From: Microvirga rosea
GTDB lineage: Bacteria; Pseudomonadota; Alphaproteobacteria; Rhizobiales; Beijerinckiaceae
Direction of reading: 5' to 3'
DNA length: 64,000 bases
Assembly: GCF_020595095.1 (NCBI RefSeq)
Contig: NZ_JAJDOP010000001.1
Coordinates: 682,001 to 746,000 of the forward strand
Part shown: positions 60,801 through 64,000 of the stretch, piece after piece
Numbering within the stretch: the first letter of the stretch is position 1
Layout of the letters: each line of letters begins with the position of its first letter
Notes under the pieces: model-generated
Seen by the model: only the letters and a program-made list of their open reading frames with translations
Told to the model about the DNA's origin: nothing
Databases searched by the model: none
Position numbers and translations under genes: made by a program

Positions 60801-62035
60801 GAAACGAGCGTCCTGACCGCATCCAGCAGAACGCGCGCGGCCATATCGCCGTCTTCGAGTGTGATCGACTCCGCCGGATTGTGGCTGATGCCGCCTTTGC
60901 AGCGAACAAACAGCATCGCCACCGGGCAGAGTGCCGCCATGGCGACGGCATCGTGACCGGCGCCGGAAGCCAGATGGAGAGGAGCGACGCCAAGGCTCCT
61001 GACGGAATTTTCCAGCACGCCCAAGAGAGTTTTGTCCATTGCGGTCGCTGGAGAATCCATGAAGGGTTCAACCGTCAACGTCACACCGCGCCTCTGGGCG
61101 ATTCCCGTGAATTCATCGAGCAGATCGGTGACCATGCCGTGCCGTACCGTGTCGTCGGGAGCACGGGCGTCGAGGGTAAAATCCACACGTGCCGGAATGA
61201 CGTTGACCGCCCCGGGCTGCACCTTCGTGACGCCCACGGTTGCAACCGTATCGGACCGGATGGCCCCCGCGCGCTCCACCGCTGCGATCATTTCGGCTGC
61301 GGCGGCGAGGGCGTCGCGCCGCATGGCCATGGGAACGGTTCCTGCATGGCCCGCTTCGCCGATGACAGTGGCCCGAGCTCGGGTGACGCCGTTGATGGCG
61401 GAAACGAGACCGACGGGAAGCTCTGCGGCTTCGAGCTGGGGACCCTGTTCAATATGAACTTCGATATAGCCGCGATAGGCTGCAGGATCGCGTTTGATCC
61501 CTGCGATGCCTCCAGGATTTCCTCCGAACCGTACCAGCTCGTCTCTCAAGATCGCGCCATGCTCGTCGGCGCTTTCAAGCCACTCGGTCTTGTAGTTGCC
61601 CGAGAACGCATAGGAGGTGGAGAGATTGGTCGGAAAACGCGCGTTCTCCTCATCCCCGAAAGCCACGACCTCGATCGGGCAGGTGGGAACGATGCCGGCC
61701 TCCCTCAAGGCTTCGACGACAACAAGACCCAGGACAACGCCGAGGGTCCCGTCATATCGGCCGGCATCGATGACGGAGTCGATATGCGAGCCGATCAGCA
61801 ATGCCGGTGCTTGGGGGGCTTTTCCTGCGAGGCGGCCAACCACTGACCCGAGCGGGTCGATATGGCTGTCGAGCCCGACCTCCTGCATCATCCGCAATGT
61901 GGCTTCCGCTGCCGCGCGATGAGCCTTTGACAGGTAGAGGCGCGTCAGCCGTTGCGGATCGTCGCTGTATCGGGCGAGTTCATCCAGCATCGCCATCGTA
62001 CGGCGGCCGAGGGTCAGATCGGAGCGGTTCGTCAT
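60797..62035 (-). CDS. Zn-dependent hydantoinase/carbamoylase family amidase
   Basis: A 412-aa M20-type metallo-amidase, of the group that includes allantoate amidohydrolase, N-carbamoyl-L-amino acid hydrolase and beta-ureidopropionase. Motifs GSHIDSVIDAGRYDGTLGVV, FGDEENARFPTN, HIEQGPQLE and SGAGHDAVAMA hold the metal ligands and catalytic Glu. Exact substrate cannot be told. It is the first gene of a coupled pair with a GNAT. Confidence 0.87.
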   Translation of the reverse strand: MTNRSDLTLGRRTMAMLDELARYSDDPQRLTRLYLSKAHRAAAEATLRMMQEVGLDSHIDPLGSVVGRLAGKAPQAPALLIGSHIDSVIDAGRYDGTLGVVLGLVVVEALREAGIVPTCPIEVVAFGDEENARFPTNLSTSYAFSGNYKTEWLESADEHGAILRDELVRFGGNPGGIAGIKRDPAAYRGYIEVHIEQGPQLEAAELPVGLVSAINGVTRARATVIGEAGHAGTVPMAMRRDALAAAAEMIAAVERAGAIRSDTVATVGVTKVQPGAVNVIPARVDFTLDARAPDDTVRHGMVTDLLDEFTGIAQRRGVTLTVEPFMDSPATAMDKTLLGVLENSVRSLGVAPLHLASGAGHDAVAMAALCPVAMLFVRCKGGISHNPAESITLEDGDMAARVLLDAVRTLVS

Positions 62036-62098
62036 GAGGCCGAAGAGTTTCAGGAACCGGAGAACTACGCAAGCGAAAGCTTCTCCGGCCTCGTCACA

Positions 62099-63540
<1,442 letters not shown>

Positions 63541-63687
63541 GAAGGGGAATTTCCTTGGATAATTCGACAGGCATATCAGGCACAGGCTGTGCCGGACGGG
63601 CTGGATATCGGCCCTTTGGGCCCGTCAGTCAACGCTTGGCGGCGGGACTTCCTCGAAACTGTCGCAGGGCCGGGAGGGTAACGGTCT

Positions 63688-64000
63688 TCAAACGCCCAGG
63701 GTCTGACGTCTCAAGGCCTCGTCGTTCATGAAATCGGCCATAGGACCCTGGTAGCGCATCTCGCCCCGCTCGATCACGCAAGCCTTGTCGGCTACGGCCG
63801 CGGCAAAGGCCCAATTCTGCTCGGACAGGAGGATCGCCACGCCCTCGCTCTTCATGGCGCGCACAGCTTCGGCCATCGCCTGAACGAGGACCGGCGCGAT
63901 GCCTTCGGAGGGTTCATCCAAGAGAATGGCGTCGGGGTTGCCCATCAGCGTCCGGGCGATGGACAGCATCTGCTGTTCGCCCCCCGACATTTCATTGCCC
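63688..64000 (-). CDS. ABC transporter ATP-binding protein (LivF type), C-terminal part
   Basis: The 3' end of a gene that starts beyond the window. The visible part reads NEMSGGEQQMLSIARTLMGNP, the ABC signature, then ILLDEPSEGIAPVLVQ Walker B and LLSEQNWAFAAAVADKACVIERGEM, typical of branched-chain amino acid LivF ATPases. No stop or frameshift is seen. Other subunits should lie to the right. Confidence 0.85.
   Translation of the reverse strand, partial: GNEMSGGEQQMLSIARTLMGNPDAILLDEPSEGIAPVLVQAMAEAVRAMKSEGVAILLSEQNWAFAAAVADKACVIERGEMRYQGPMADFMNDEALRRQTLGV

Overview
This is a chromosomal stretch from a GC-rich alphaproteobacterium, most probably Hyphomicrobiales (Rhizobiales), and the gene content resembles Methylobacteriaceae such as Microvirga. 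That placement is inferred from the fused IolC-DUF2090 protein, the rhizobial-type inositol cluster with GGAA-N6-TTCC operators, dense high-affinity ABC importers and Rhizobiales-style palindromic repeats. No rRNA, tRNA, CRISPR array, insertion sequence, phage gene or integrase was seen. The window reads as a catabolic and transport-rich part of a normal chromosome.

Layout. 0-7.4 kb: denD plus two SDR dehydrogenases on the minus strand, divergent from a four-gene carbohydrate ABC importer. 7.4-12.1 kb: tryptophan 2,3-dioxygenase and a kynureninase-like enzyme, divergent from an MBL-fold hydrolase, then HlyU, DUF5996 and a small lipoprotein. 12.2-24.2 kb: a complete myo-inositol system, with iolCDEB on minus, iolG on plus, the RpiR-type repressor iolR, and an inositol ABC importer with a second Gfo/Idh/MocA dehydrogenase. 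24.2-38.4 kb: recQ and a flavoprotein, a CAP-domain lipoprotein, an SLC13 permease, small ORFs, an EamA exporter, ribA, a DUF4198 metal-related protein, lactate permease, an M20 hydrolase and an O-antigen ligase-like protein. 38.5-43.7 kb: a valine catabolic operon (mmsA, acyl-CoA dehydrogenase, DUF4267, mmsB) with a divergent LysR regulator. 43.7-45.5 kb: transaldolase, an isochorismatase-like hydrolase and a YjhX-family protein. 46-52.4 kb: a lysine degradation module (lysine 6-dehydrogenase-like enzyme, piperideine-6-carboxylate dehydrogenase, a ThDP enzyme) with a divergent Lrp regulator and an FAD oxidoreductase. 53.2-57.6 kb: ugpBAEC behind a three-repeat Pho box. 57.8-64 kb: an ammonia-lyase, a small secreted protein, two GNATs, an amidohydrolase, ferredoxin reductase, ferredoxin and the end of a LivF-type ATPase gene.

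How it works together. Inositol enters by IbpA/IatP/IatA. It is oxidised by IolG, dehydrated by IolE, hydrolysed by IolD, isomerised by IolB, and phosphorylated and probably cleaved by the fused IolC. The resulting malonic semialdehyde has no iolA inside the cluster, but MmsA at about 42 kb could handle it. Valine carbon also flows through MmsA. Lysine can be oxidised to 2-aminoadipate by the two adjacent dehydrogenases.

The clearest non-coding signals are three IolR-type palindromes, a textbook Pho box before ugpB, a perfect 16-bp palindrome before the DUF4198 gene, and a strong hairpin directly after the binding-protein gene in all three ABC operons. I did not find a convincing wholly new system. 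The best leads are these regulatory sites, a possible non-orthologous formylkynurenine formamidase, and several small orphan proteins.
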